Positions 45,204 to 55,277 are shown, counted from the first letter of the stretch. The stretch: DNA of 64,000 nt from Agathobacter rectalis ATCC 33656 (GCF_000020605.1 NC_012781.1:744001-808000), one strand, 5' to 3'. Notes: a model not told the origin generated them from the sequence alone. A program made the numbers and translations.

Positions 45204-46130
45204 ATGCTAGAGGATATGAGCAAGGATGCATTATTTTACAACTATTACGCACAGTGGATAGAAGTGTATAAGAAAGATGCAATTCGTGAAGCCACTATGG
45301 CAAAGTACAGGATGACTCAGAAGTGGGTGGAGAAGCTGGCTCCGGAGCTTAAGGTTTGTGAGCTGACAAGGACCGCGTATCAGAAGATACTAAATGATTA
45401 CGCAAAGGAGCATGAGAGACAGACAACACTTGACTTCCATCATCAGCTAAAGGGTGCGGTAATGGACGCGGTGGATGAGGGGCTGATAGAGCGTGATCCG
45501 ACCAGAAAGGCTATCATCAAGGGTAAGACACCACGTGAGAAAAAGATTAAATATCTCAATCAGTTTGAGTTGCATACTTTGATAGCTGATCTGGATATAA
45601 AGGAAGAGCCGAACTGGGACTGGTTTATTTTGCTTGTAGCAAAGACAGGGATGCGTTTTTCAGAGGCGCTTGCTATCACACCGAAGGATTTTGATTTTGG
45701 AAGGCAAACTCTTTCTATAAGTAAGACGTGGGATTATAAGGGTAAGGGAGGTTTTCTACCGACGAAGAATAAGTCATCTGTGAGAAAGATTCAGATTGAC
45801 TGGCAGATAGTAGTAAAGTTTTCTGAGCTGATAAAAGGGTTGCCGGAGGACGAGCCTATATTTGTAGGAGAGGAAAAGATTTATAATTCAACCGTCAATG
45901 ATGCTCTCACCAGACACTGTAAGGCCTGTGGGATATCGGAGATTTCCATTCACGGACTTAGACATACGCATGCGTCGTTGCTTTTGTTTGCCGGTGTTTC
46001 TATAGCCAGTGTGGCGCGCAGATTGGGGCATGCGAGTATGACAACAACGCAGAAAACATATCTGCATATCATTCAGGAACTGGAAAACAAGGATGTGGAT
46101 CTGGTAATGAGGACTTTGTCAGGACTGTAA
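45204..46130 (+). CDS. Tyrosine recombinase, probable hsdS cassette recombinase
   Basis: 308 residues, ATG 45204 after AAAGGAGGTAGC. An N-terminal SAM-like core-binding domain spans about 10-100. The catalytic domain has the first Arg in KTGMRFSEALAI near 151. The C-terminal box is HGLRHTHASLLL near 250 with the His/Trp-type HASMTTTQKTYLHI, whose Tyr near 287 is the nucleophile. Such integrase-like genes between hsdS and hsdR drive TRD switching in many gut Firmicutes and Bacteroidetes. The 45061-45203 gap has TATCGTAAG and CAGCGTAAG copies but no gene. Confidence 0.93.
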   Translation: MLEDMSKDALFYNYYAQWIEVYKKDAIREATMAKYRMTQKWVEKLAPELKVCELTRTAYQKILNDYAKEHERQTTLDFHHQLKGAVMDAVDEGLIERDPTRKAIIKGKTPREKKIKYLNQFELHTLIADLDIKEEPNWDWFILLVAKTGMRFSEALAITPKDFDFGRQTLSISKTWDYKGKGGFLPTKNKSSVRKIQIDWQIVVKFSELIKGLPEDEPIFVGEEKIYNSTVNDALTRHCKACGISEISIHGLRHTHASLLLFAGVSIASVARRLGHASMTTTQKTYLHIIQELENKDVDLVMRTLSGL

Positions 46131-46252
46131 TGTAGCTTTTTAAACAATATGCTTACGCTGATTTTGATATAAGTAATTTTGTGGTATTTTATGCCTATAT
46201 TTGCTATAATAAATATAGTTAGTGTTTAGGTTTTGAAGAAGGAGAAATTATC

Positions 46253-49219
46253 ATGCCGGAGTTGGAATCGATAATAGAGCAGAAATTGATTGAGCAGTTG
46301 ATATATGGGGATTCGCAGTGGACGTACAGGCCAGATTTAAAGACAGAAGCGGATTTATGGAACAATTTTAAATATATTTTAGAGCAGAACAATAAGGACA
46401 GGCTGGATGGTGAGCCACTTTCTGATTCAGAGTTTGAGCAGGTAAAGAATCAGTTGCAGTTCTCAACATTTTATAAGGCTGGAGAGTGGCTGGTAGGCGA
46501 AAACGGCAAGGTCATGGTGCATGTACAGCGTGATACTAAGAAGCTTCATCTGGTTGTGATGAATCATGAGCATATTGCAGGTGGCAGCAGTGTGTATGAG
46601 GTTATAAATCAGTACAGTGCATTGAAGGATGATGAGGATGCCGCATCAAGAGACCGTAGATTTGATGTGACCTTGATGATAAACGGTCTTCCAATGATAC
46701 ATATTGAGCTGAAAAACAGACAGCATTCATATATGGAAGCATTCAATCAGATAAAGAAATACATTGGTGAAGGGCAGTTCAGGGGGATTTTTTCGGCTGT
46801 TCAGATGTTTGTTATAAGCAACGGTGTTGACACGAAGTATTTTTCTGCAGCAAGTGATACGGAGCTAAAGAAAGAATTTATCAGCGGATGGGTTGACAGG
46901 AACAATCAGCCGGTTTCTGATTATATTGATTTTGCAAAAAATGTCCTTAAGATTCCACAGGCACATGAGATGATTGCAAGATATACGGTTTTAGATAATG
47001 AGGCTAAGCGGCTTATTCTGCTTAGACCATATCAGATACATGCTATTGAGGCAATTCGTGAAGCATCACGAACAGGAAAGTCGGGATTTGTATGGCATAC
47101 TACAGGCTCGGGAAAGACGCTTACATCATATAAGGCAACAAGAAATCTCCTTATGGATATTCCGGCGTTGGATAAGGCTATTTTCCTTATAGACAGGAAA
47201 GATCTTGATGAGCAGACAAATACGTCATTTAGTTCATATTCTCAGAATGATTCAATTGATGTGGATAATACTGATAATGTGACTGATTTGAAAAATAAAC
47301 TTAAATCGTCTGACAGACAGATGATTGTTACTACAATTCAAAAGATGCAGATTCTCATTTCAAAGCGTCTGAAGGAGGGCACAGCAGAGTATAACAGGTT
47401 AAGAGGATTAAAAATAGCTTTTGTGGTGGATGAGTGTCACAGAGCTGTATCTCCGGCTACCAAGAGAATAATCGAACGCTTTTTTGGAAAGTCACTCTGG
47501 TTTGGCTTTACAGGAACACCACGTTTTCCGGAGAATCCTTATCCGTTGATGGGGGATTTGCCACGTACAACAGAGGAATTATACGGAGCATGTCTGCACA
47601 AATATACTATCCAGAATGCTATTCATGATAATGCTGTTTTGGGATTTCAAGTGGAGCACGATGGTCCAAAGGGTGTGACGGATGAGACTGACAGCAGCCG
47701 ATATGAAAATGAGACGCATATGCTCAAGGTGCTTGAGGTTATTTTAAATAAGTCATATCATAAGCTGGGGTTTCAAAATGGAAAGGGCAAGACCTTTGAA
47801 GGACTTTTGACCACAAGTTCTATTTCGATTGCACAAAAATATTATGAGTTGCTCACAAGGGTGAAAAACGGAGAAACGCCATTAAAGATAGATGAACGCA
47901 TAAAGCAGGTTTTACCGGACTTCCCTAAGTTTGCCATTACATACTCTGTGACTGAAAATGAGGACGGCTCGCAGGTCAATCAGGAGAAGATGAAGCAGTC
48001 TCTTGATGACTACAACGCTATGTTTGATACAAAGTTTGATATTTCACAGATTACTTCATACAATAGTAATCTAAATAAACGACTTTCTAGAAAAGATCCT
48101 AAGTATAAGAGCAGAAACGAACAGCTTGATCTGGTTATTGTTGTGGATCGTCTGCTCACAGGCTTTGATGCGCCATGCATGTCGACAATTTTTATTGACA
48201 GGCAGCCGATGGGACCTCACGATTTAATACAGGCCTTTTCCAGAACTAATCGTATTTTTGACAAAAAATCAAAGCCGTATGGACAGATTGTAACGTTTCA
48301 GGCACCGGTACTTTTCAAGAAATGTGTGGATGATGCTGTCAAGCTTTACTCTGCAGGAAGTACAGAGGATACACCGCTTATTGCAGAGTGGGATGATGTG
48401 GAGCCTGCTTTTAAAAAGGCGCTTGCGGCACTTAGAATTGCAGCTCAGATACCGGACGACATTCCGTCAATGTCAGATGAGGAGAAGCTTCATTTCATGA
48501 AGATGTTTCAGAGCTTTGACAGACTTTTTGCACAGCTTAAATCCTTCAGCAGATATGATGAAAGTATGCTTGATGATTATGGAATTACTGAACAGGAATA
48601 TATAGACTATGCAGGTCATTACCTGAACATAAAAAGTGAGATTGGGCCAGAACCGGGATCGGACCCGGTTAATCCGCCAGTAGAACTGGAAATAGACTCA
48701 GATTATGAGCTTATGGCATACAGTAATACAAGGATTGATTATGAATATATCATCAATCTCATTCAGAATATCGTCAATCCTGAGGAGGATGGTGATATCA
48801 CTCCTGAGGAAAAGCAAAAGAAGATTGATGAGGCAAAGCAGTATGTAGAGGATCTGCGTAAGGATAATCCAAAGGTTGCAGATATCATGTCACATCTGAT
48901 TAATGAGATAGAGCTTGATGAGAGCAGATTTAAGGGCAAATCAATTCTAAACATTGTTGAAAATATGAAACATGAATGTATAGAACAGGTTGTGAGTAAT
49001 TTCTGCCTGTTATGGCATGCAGACAAGGATGATGTAATGTATGCGGCAACACATTACCGCAATGGGGTTATCCCTAATGAGAGCGCCATAAAGGCATCTA
49101 TTAATTATCCTGAGTACAAAAATACAGTGGAACATGCTTTACCTAAATTCAAGTACTATGCTAAGTTTTTTGCAGAGCTTAGGAGTACGCTGGATGACGA
49201 GATTAAGCCTTTAGTGTAA
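46253..49219 (+). CDS. hsdR: Type I restriction endonuclease subunit R
   Basis: 988 residues. The N-terminal PD-(D/E)XK nuclease region has FDVTLMINGLPMIHIELKNR near 143-162 (D...E-x-K). The SF2 translocase motor has motif I in WHTTGSGKTLTSYKA near 280-294, the DEAD-box-like VVDECHRAV near 393 and motif III FTGTPR near 420. VVDRLLTGFDAP near 627 and QAFSRTNR near 660 are the C-terminal helicase motifs. A helical region binding the methylase follows. The ATG has AAGGAGAAATT. Motifs look intact, so the complex should cut DNA lacking the methylation set by the current HsdS. A TATAAT near 46206 may be its promoter. Confidence 0.96.
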   Translation: MPELESIIEQKLIEQLIYGDSQWTYRPDLKTEADLWNNFKYILEQNNKDRLDGEPLSDSEFEQVKNQLQFSTFYKAGEWLVGENGKVMVHVQRDTKKLHLVVMNHEHIAGGSSVYEVINQYSALKDDEDAASRDRRFDVTLMINGLPMIHIELKNRQHSYMEAFNQIKKYIGEGQFRGIFSAVQMFVISNGVDTKYFSAASDTELKKEFISGWVDRNNQPVSDYIDFAKNVLKIPQAHEMIARYTVLDNEAKRLILLRPYQIHAIEAIREASRTGKSGFVWHTTGSGKTLTSYKATRNLLMDIPALDKAIFLIDRKDLDEQTNTSFSSYSQNDSIDVDNTDNVTDLKNKLKSSDRQMIVTTIQKMQILISKRLKEGTAEYNRLRGLKIAFVVDECHRAVSPATKRIIERFFGKSLWFGFTGTPRFPENPYPLMGDLPRTTEELYGACLHKYTIQNAIHDNAVLGFQVEHDGPKGVTDETDSSRYENETHMLKVLEVILNKSYHKLGFQNGKGKTFEGLLTTSSISIAQKYYELLTRVKNGETPLKIDERIKQVLPDFPKFAITYSVTENEDGSQVNQEKMKQSLDDYNAMFDTKFDISQITSYNSNLNKRLSRKDPKYKSRNEQLDLVIVVDRLLTGFDAPCMSTIFIDRQPMGPHDLIQAFSRTNRIFDKKSKPYGQIVTFQAPVLFKKCVDDAVKLYSAGSTEDTPLIAEWDDVEPAFKKALAALRIAAQIPDDIPSMSDEEKLHFMKMFQSFDRLFAQLKSFSRYDESMLDDYGITEQEYIDYAGHYLNIKSEIGPEPGSDPVNPPVELEIDSDYELMAYSNTRIDYEYIINLIQNIVNPEEDGDITPEEKQKKIDEAKQYVEDLRKDNPKVADIMSHLINEIELDESRFKGKSILNIVENMKHECIEQVVSNFCLLWHADKDDVMYAATHYRNGVIPNESAIKASINYPEYKNTVEHALPKFKYYAKFFAELRSTLDDEIKPLV

Positions 49220-49282
49220 AGAAATGTATTTCACAACACTTATAATACATATACAATTAAATACCGGATTGTGTTATAATAT

Positions 49283-49315
49283 GTCTGTCGGCGGATTCGT
49301 CGGCAGACTTTTTTT
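49283..49315 (+). terminator. Terminator in the hsdR-pepD gap
   Basis: An 11-bp stem (GTCTGTCGGCG / CGTCGGCAGAC) with a GATT loop and T7 tail. It ends only 12 bases before the pepD start codon, with the pepD ribosome binding site directly after the T tract. A TATAAT sits at 49275-49280 just upstream. Confidence 0.88.
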
Positions 49316-49327
49316 AAGGAGAGTAAA

Positions 49328-50767
49328 ATGAGAGTATTAACAGATTTAGAGCCAAAGAACGTTTTTTCGTTTTTCGAGGATATATGCAGTATTCCTCATC
49401 CATCATACAAGGAAGAGAAAATCAGTAATTATCTGGTGGAGTTTGCAAAGGCAAGAGGCCTTGAGCATTACCAGGATGAGCTTCACAATGTGATAATCAT
49501 AAAGGAAGCATCAGAAGGATATGAGGATGTGGAGCCAATCATACTGCAGGGGCACATGGATATGGTTTGCGAGAAGGCACCTGACTGTGATAAGGATATG
49601 GATGAGGAAGGCCTGGACCTTTTGATAGATGGTGATTTTATCTCGGCAAAGGGCACTACACTCGGTGGAGATGACGGTATCGCGGTGGCATATGCGCTTG
49701 CTATTTTGGACGATGACAGCCTGTCACATCCACGCCTTGAGTTTGTATGCACTGTATGCGAGGAGGTCGGCATGGAGGGTGCTACAGGCATCGATGTGTC
49801 TATGCTTAAGGGAAAGAAGCTTCTTAATATGGACAGCGAGGAGGAGGGAGTGATGCTCGCAAGCTGCGCCGGCGGATGCAGAGCCGATGTGAAGCTGCCT
49901 GTAGAGAGAGAGACAGTGAGCGGAACAAAGCTTACTGTGAGCTTATCAGGTCTCACCGGCGGACACTCAGGCTCAGAGATTGATAAGGGAAGGGGCAATG
50001 CCAATACTCTTATGTCCAGACTGCTTCGCGACGCATCGGCACCTGTAGCTATAGCTTCTATAGATGGCGGCAGAAAGGATAATGCCATTCCAAGAGAGTG
50101 TACTGCACAGATTATTGTAGCACCTGATGAGGCTGCGGCAGTGAAGGCTTCGATAGAACAGGCAGCAGCTGAGATTGCACAGGAGTTTAAGGCATCTGAT
50201 CCTGACCTTAAGCTTACTGTGTCAGAGGAGACTGACTGTAGTGAGTCAGCTATAAGTGCAAAGGACAGCGCAAGGGTTATCGCACTTATCGAGGCACTGC
50301 CAAACGGCATCATCAGAATGAGCCGGGAAATCGATAAGCTTGTTGAGACCTCACTTAATCTGGGAGTTTTAAAATCAGACGATGCTGCTGTCACTTTAAG
50401 ATACGCAGTCAGAAGCTCGGTCGGTGTGGCTAAAAAAAGCCTTAAGAACCAGCTTGTCTGCATAGCAGGCGCTTTTGCGGCAGAGGTTACATTTGAGGGC
50501 GATTATCCTGCATGGGAGTACAAGAAGGATTCAAAGCTCCGCGAGGATATGGTACGGATTTTTGAGGAGATGTATGGCAAAAAGCCTACAGTTGAGGCTA
50601 TTCATGCCGGTGTCGAGTGCGGACTTTTAAGCGGCAAGATTGAAGGACTCGACTGCATATCAATGGGACCGGACATGTATGATATCCATACGACTGAGGA
50701 GAGGCTTTCCATATCCTCTGCAAAGAGGTCATATGAGTATATACTCAGAGTGATTGCGTGCAAATAA
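49328..50767 (+). CDS. pepD: Xaa-His / aminoacyl-histidine dipeptidase (M20C)
   Basis: 479-residue metallopeptidase that splits dipeptides such as beta-Ala-His. M20 motifs are LQGHMDMVCEKAPD near 74-87 (H and D metal ligands), GTTLGGDDGIAVAYALAIL near 112-130 (bridging Asp), CTVCEEVGMEGA near 143 (catalytic Glu-Glu) and LNMDSEEEG near 170. The dimerisation insert starts near 205 (LSGLTGGHSGSEIDKGRGNAN). The last ligand lies in the MYDIHTTEE region near the end. Cytosolic, no signal peptide. ATG 49328 follows AAGGAGAG. Convergent with the AraC-type gene, four bases apart. Confidence 0.93.
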   Translation: MRVLTDLEPKNVFSFFEDICSIPHPSYKEEKISNYLVEFAKARGLEHYQDELHNVIIIKEASEGYEDVEPIILQGHMDMVCEKAPDCDKDMDEEGLDLLIDGDFISAKGTTLGGDDGIAVAYALAILDDDSLSHPRLEFVCTVCEEVGMEGATGIDVSMLKGKKLLNMDSEEEGVMLASCAGGCRADVKLPVERETVSGTKLTVSLSGLTGGHSGSEIDKGRGNANTLMSRLLRDASAPVAIASIDGGRKDNAIPRECTAQIIVAPDEAAAVKASIEQAAAEIAQEFKASDPDLKLTVSEETDCSESAISAKDSARVIALIEALPNGIIRMSREIDKLVETSLNLGVLKSDDAAVTLRYAVRSSVGVAKKSLKNQLVCIAGAFAAEVTFEGDYPAWEYKKDSKLREDMVRIFEEMYGKKPTVEAIHAGVECGLLSGKIEGLDCISMGPDMYDIHTTEERLSISSAKRSYEYILRVIACK

Positions 50768-50771
50768 ATAT

Positions 50772-51653
50772 TTATTCAAGGCTTTTGATAAAGGAAAGAG
50801 GTGTCATATGATACCTCTTTTTAAATGCCCTGTGAAAATAGCTCAGATTGTGAAATCCGACAGACAGTGAGACATCTAAAATTGAGGTGTTGCCGCGCTC
50901 GAACTGTTCCACGGATTTTTCAAGACGCACATTGTTGATATACTGCACGCAGGTCATGTTCATGTGTTTTTTGAAGAAACGCATGAAGTGGTATTCACTG
51001 AAATAGCAAAGCCCGGCAAGCTCTGCAACCTGGATGCTTTCGGCATAGTGCACATCGATGTAATCGAGCACATTTTTGAGCTTATCGGAGGATGTGTTGA
51101 CACCAAAATCAGCATTTTTTTCACTGTATTGCAGCAATAGAAATATTGCCTGAAGCAGAAATGCCTTTAGAGCCAGCTCATAGGCGAATTCCTGACGGGA
51201 GTATAGATTTGTTATGCGCATGAAGCATTTGCAAAGGGATGAATATGCCGGATGCTTCGGTGCAATCAGGTAAGGCATGGCAAACTCATGGTTGATTAGC
51301 GGAGTCAGATATCTTGAAGAGCATATATCGGTATTGTTTCCACCTAAAAAATTGATATGGAATACATACGTTTCCGAGTAAAATTCGTCGCAGTCCCTTA
51401 TTGAAATGGAATGCAGCAGCAGTGGCGGGATAAAGATGATATCGCCTTCCTTTGCTTCATATTCGAGCAAATCAATCTGATAGGTGCATGAGCCCTTTGT
51501 AATCAGTGTGAGCTCTGCCTCATCGTGCCAGTGTGTAGTGATGACAGGGTAATCTGCTGCAAGTCTTGTTATATATTTCTGAACGGGAAAAAATACTTCT
51601 CCGTGCTTTGCGTTTTCTTTCTGCCCGAGGGCAGGCGGATTATTGTTTTTCAT
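50772..51653 (-). CDS. AraC-family transcriptional regulator with cupin sensor domain
   Basis: 293 residues. The N-terminal cupin-like sugar-sensing domain is at about 30-130 (VITTHWHDEAELTLITKGSCTYQ, GDIIFIPPLLLHSI). The C-terminal AraC DNA-binding domain is at about 190-293, with two helix-turn-helices: LAGLCYFSEYHFMRFFKKHMNM and ILDVSLSVGFHNLSYFHRAFKKRY. The start has GGAGAAACAACAAT upstream. It is divergent from the first alpha-glucosidase gene and is the obvious candidate regulator of the two GH13 genes, probably activating them on an alpha-glucoside. Its operator cannot be located by eye. Confidence 0.9.
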   Translation of the reverse strand: MKNNNPPALGQKENAKHGEVFFPVQKYITRLAADYPVITTHWHDEAELTLITKGSCTYQIDLLEYEAKEGDIIFIPPLLLHSISIRDCDEFYSETYVFHINFLGGNNTDICSSRYLTPLINHEFAMPYLIAPKHPAYSSLCKCFMRITNLYSRQEFAYELALKAFLLQAIFLLLQYSEKNADFGVNTSSDKLKNVLDYIDVHYAESIQVAELAGLCYFSEYHFMRFFKKHMNMTCVQYINNVRLEKSVEQFERGNTSILDVSLSVGFHNLSYFHRAFKKRYHMTPLSFIKSLE

Positions 51654-51843
51654 ATTGTTGTTTCTCCATAGCTTTTAAAACTATACCCTTTAAAATTATA
51701 AGAGCAGTATTGTGTTATAAAATGAAAAAATATTGCAAGAATTTATACTAAGCCCTTTTTATAATAGCAGTATAATACATCAAGGCGAAGTGCTCAAGAT
51801 GTAAATGAGTGCAAAATTTATGATTAGATAAGAGGTACACATT

Positions 51844-53529
51844 ATGGAGAGAAAATGGTGGCATGACAAGGTGGCATATCAGATTTATCCAAAGAGCTTT
51901 CTGGATACAAACGGTGACGGAATAGGAGATTTAAGAGGTATCATTTCAAAGCTGGATTATTTAAAATCGCTTGGAATTGACATCATATGGCTGTCTCCGA
52001 TATATAAATCGCCATTTGTGGATCAGGGCTATGACATATCTGATTACTATGCGATAGCTGAAGAGTTCGGTACTATGGAGGAGTTTGATGAGCTCCTTGC
52101 CGAGGCAAAGAAGCGTGATATGCACATCATCATGGATCTGGTAATAAATCACTGCTCGGATAAGCACGAATGGTTTCAAAAGGCACTTAAGGATCCGGAT
52201 GGAGAGTATGCTGATTACTTTTATTTCAGAAAAGGTAAAAACGGCAATCCGCCGAGCAATTACCGCTCTTATTTTGGCGGAAGCTGCTGGGAGAAGGTGC
52301 CGGGCACGGACAAGTATTATCTGCACATGTTTGCGAAGGAGCAGCCGGATTTAAACTGGGAGAATGAAAAGCTAAGACAAAAGCTTTATGAGATGATTAA
52401 CTGGTGGCTTGATAAGGGCTTGTCAGGATTTAGAATAGATGCGATAATCAATATAAAGAAAAATCTTGATTTCCCTGATTTTGAGCCGGATGCAGAGGAC
52501 GGACTGGCTGCCTGCTACAAGATGGTTGAAAGTGCAGAAGGTGTCGGAGAGCTCTTAGAGGAATTAAAGAACAATACATTTAAGAAGTATGATGCATTTA
52601 CGGTTGGCGAGGTATTCAATATGAAGCCTGAGGAACTGCCGGAGTTTATCGGTGAGAATGGGCATTTTTCAACAATATTTGATTTTTGTGCACAGTGCTT
52701 AAGTGATGGAGAGCATGGCTGGTATGATGCACCGGAAATAGATTTTGACACATGGAGAAAGGCCATTCTTGGTTCACAGCTTGAGACAGAAAAGTACGGC
52801 TTTAAGGCCAATATCATAGAAAATCATGATGAGCCGAGAGGTGCCTCAAGATTTTTACCAAAGCATGCTCAAAATCCTGCCGGAATAAAGATGTTAGGAA
52901 CTGTCAGCGTACTGCTTCGAGGCATTCCGTTTATATACCAGGGACAGGAAATCGGTATGCAAAATGCAAAATGGAACAGTATAGATGAGTATGACGATAT
53001 CAGCACAAAGGATCAGTACAAGGCAGCACTTGCAGCAGGCTTATCAAAGGAGCAGGCACTTGCGGCCTGTGGAAGGATGAGCAGGGATAATGCAAGGACA
53101 CCTATGCAGTGGAGTGATGAGGCAAATGCCGGTTTTACCACAGCAAAGCCATGGCTTAAGGTCAATGAAAACTATAAGGCTATCAATGTTGCGGCGCAGG
53201 AAAAGGATCCTTCATCTGTTTTGAACTATTACAGAAGGCTTGTGGCACTCAGAAAGTCAGATGAATATAAGGAGCTGTTCACCTACGGCAGATGTGTTCC
53301 GGCATATGAGGATACAGATGGTATCATGGCTTATTACAGAGAGGATGAAAATAAGCGAGTGCTGGTTGTGGCAAATTTTGGTAGTAAAGAGGCACAAATC
53401 AGGCTGGATGGCAGTGTGAAAAAGGTGCTTTTGTCCAACACAAATGATGCTGAAAAGAGCACTGTTTCAGTTGGAGCATCCGAGCTTAAGCTTGAAAGCT
53501 GTGAGGTTTTGGTGGTGCTTGTAAAATAG
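51844..53529 (+). CDS. GH13 alpha-glucosidase (oligo-1,6-glucosidase type), first copy
   Basis: 561-residue cytosolic glycoside hydrolase, family 13, TIM barrel at about 1-480 plus a C-terminal beta domain. It shows YQIYPKSFLDTNGDGIGDLRGI near 13-34, DLVINHCSDKHEWF near 98, nucleophile Asp in GFRIDAIIN near 199, acid/base Glu in VGEVFN near 256 and ENHDEPRGASRF near 325. MQWSDEANAGFTTAKPW near 420 is typical of oligo-1,6-glucosidases and alpha-glucosidases. The substrate is probably isomaltose/maltose-type oligosaccharides; the exact linkage cannot be read. No signal peptide. ATG follows AGAGGTAC. No transporter genes are adjacent. Confidence 0.88.
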   Translation: MERKWWHDKVAYQIYPKSFLDTNGDGIGDLRGIISKLDYLKSLGIDIIWLSPIYKSPFVDQGYDISDYYAIAEEFGTMEEFDELLAEAKKRDMHIIMDLVINHCSDKHEWFQKALKDPDGEYADYFYFRKGKNGNPPSNYRSYFGGSCWEKVPGTDKYYLHMFAKEQPDLNWENEKLRQKLYEMINWWLDKGLSGFRIDAIINIKKNLDFPDFEPDAEDGLAACYKMVESAEGVGELLEELKNNTFKKYDAFTVGEVFNMKPEELPEFIGENGHFSTIFDFCAQCLSDGEHGWYDAPEIDFDTWRKAILGSQLETEKYGFKANIIENHDEPRGASRFLPKHAQNPAGIKMLGTVSVLLRGIPFIYQGQEIGMQNAKWNSIDEYDDISTKDQYKAALAAGLSKEQALAACGRMSRDNARTPMQWSDEANAGFTTAKPWLKVNENYKAINVAAQEKDPSSVLNYYRRLVALRKSDEYKELFTYGRCVPAYEDTDGIMAYYREDENKRVLVVANFGSKEAQIRLDGSVKKVLLSNTNDAEKSTVSVGASELKLESCEVLVVLVK

Positions 53530-53642
53530 CATAATTTGATACAGCATTAAAGAAACCAGGCTGAATTTTTACAAAAAGAAACAGCTATAAGAGATAACAA
53601 AAAGAGATAATGAAGAGACAATGAAGAGACAAGGAGGGCATA

Positions 53643-55268
53643 ATGAGCAAAAACAATAACGAAAAATGGTGGAAAAAGGCGGTAGTTTACCAGATTTATC
53701 CAAAGAGCTTCCAGGATTCTAACGGAGACGGCTTTGGTGATTTACAGGGTATCATCAAAAGACTTGATTATCTTGAGACGCTTGGAATCAATGCAATCTG
53801 GCTTTCGCCGGTATTCAAATCACCGCAGGCGGACAACGGTTATGACATTTCGGATTACAGGGATATTGATCCGACGTTTGGCAGTCTCGATGATATGGAA
53901 GAGCTCATAAACGAGGCAAAGAAGCACAATATAAGGATTATGATGGATCTTGTCTTAAATCATTCTTCAAACGAACACAGGTGGTTCAAGGAGGCTAAAA
54001 AGAGCAAGGACAATCCATACCATGACTACTATATTTGGAGAGACGGAGATGAAGGCGTGCCGCCAAGTGATATGAAGGCTTGTTTCGGTGGAAGCGCATG
54101 GGAATATGTGCCGGAAATCGGACAGTATTATTTCCATCAGTTTTTACCGGAGCAGCCGGATTTAAACTGGGAGAATCCAAAGGTCAGAAGAGCAATCTAC
54201 GATATGATTCTCTGGTGGATGGATAAGGGAGTCGGCGGCTTCAGACTTGATGTAATCGACCAGATAGCAAAAGAGCCGGACAAGAGAATCACCATAAACG
54301 GACCAAGGCTTCAGGAATATTTTAAGGAACTTAGCAGGGAGACCTTCCAGAAGGGCGACCTGATTACTGTAGGTGAGGCATGGGGCGCAGACACAGAGCG
54401 CGCAAAGCTTTACAGCAATCCGGATGGCAGCGAGTTTTCTATGGTGTTCCAGTTTGAGCACATAGGGCTTGACCAGAAGGAGGGCGGCGAGAAATGGGAC
54501 CTTGCACCGCTTCCGTTTAAAAAGCTCAAAAAGATAATGGCTCACTGGCAGAATGAGCTCTACAACTGTGGCTGGAACAGTCTGTTCTGGGACAATCATG
54601 ACCTGCCGCGTATCGTGTCAAGATGGGGCAATGACAGGGAGTACAGAGTGGAATCTGCAAAGATGCTTGCTATATTGCTGCACGGCATGCAGGGTACACC
54701 ATACATCTATCAGGGCGAGGAGCTGGGCATGACAAATGTACAGTATGATATCGAGGATTATAAGGACTGTGAAATCATAAACATGTACCATGAGCGCCTT
54801 GAAAAAGGATACTCAAAGGATGAAATCATGAAGTCCATTTACGCAAAGGGCCGTGACAATGCAAGGACACCTATGCAGTGGGATGACTCGGCAAATGCCG
54901 GCTTCACCACAGGAACACCTTGGATAAAGGTAAATGACAATTACGACAAAATAAATGCCAAATCACAGGTGAATGACCCTGATTCAATCTTTAGCTGCTA
55001 CAAGAAGCTTGTTCAGCTGAGAAAGGATTATCCGGTATTTGTTGATGGTAAATTTACACTTTTACTTGAGGATGATGAGAATATTTTTGCATACAGCAGA
55101 AAGAATGAAGAAAAAACCATGATTGTTGTGTGCAATTTCTTTGACAAGGAGATACCAATGCCGCTTGCAAAGGAGTGTGAGGGCATGGAGGTGCTGATTT
55201 CAAATTATAAGGATACCTCTGATATGTCAGTGCTCAGACCTTATGAGGCCAGGATGTATATACGATAG
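53643..55268 (+). CDS. GH13 alpha-glucosidase (oligo-1,6-glucosidase type), second copy
   Basis: 541 residues, clearly a paralogue of the preceding enzyme. It has YQIYPKSFQDSNGDGFGDLQGI near 14-35, DLVLNHSSNEHRWF near 101, nucleophile in GFRLDVIDQIAKEP near 202, acid/base in VGEAWG near 244 and WDNHDLPRIVSRWG near 316. Compared with the first copy it lacks some residues in loops. It carries GRDNARTPMQWDDSANAGF near 403. Cytosolic. 113 nt separate the two genes with an AAGGAGG ribosome binding site, so they probably form one transcript under the divergent AraC regulator. Specificities of the two likely differ. Confidence 0.88.
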   Translation: MSKNNNEKWWKKAVVYQIYPKSFQDSNGDGFGDLQGIIKRLDYLETLGINAIWLSPVFKSPQADNGYDISDYRDIDPTFGSLDDMEELINEAKKHNIRIMMDLVLNHSSNEHRWFKEAKKSKDNPYHDYYIWRDGDEGVPPSDMKACFGGSAWEYVPEIGQYYFHQFLPEQPDLNWENPKVRRAIYDMILWWMDKGVGGFRLDVIDQIAKEPDKRITINGPRLQEYFKELSRETFQKGDLITVGEAWGADTERAKLYSNPDGSEFSMVFQFEHIGLDQKEGGEKWDLAPLPFKKLKKIMAHWQNELYNCGWNSLFWDNHDLPRIVSRWGNDREYRVESAKMLAILLHGMQGTPYIYQGEELGMTNVQYDIEDYKDCEIINMYHERLEKGYSKDEIMKSIYAKGRDNARTPMQWDDSANAGFTTGTPWIKVNDNYDKINAKSQVNDPDSIFSCYKKLVQLRKDYPVFVDGKFTLLLEDDENIFAYSRKNEEKTMIVVCNFFDKEIPMPLAKECEGMEVLISNYKDTSDMSVLRPYEARMYIR

Positions 55269-55277
55269 ATAAATTTG

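Noticed and set aside
24803..46130. The accessory stretch taken as a prophage or integrative element
   Set aside because: Apart from one tyrosine recombinase tied to hsdS there are no phage structural, replication, conjugation or packaging genes, and I found no matching attachment-site repeats at the tRNA array.
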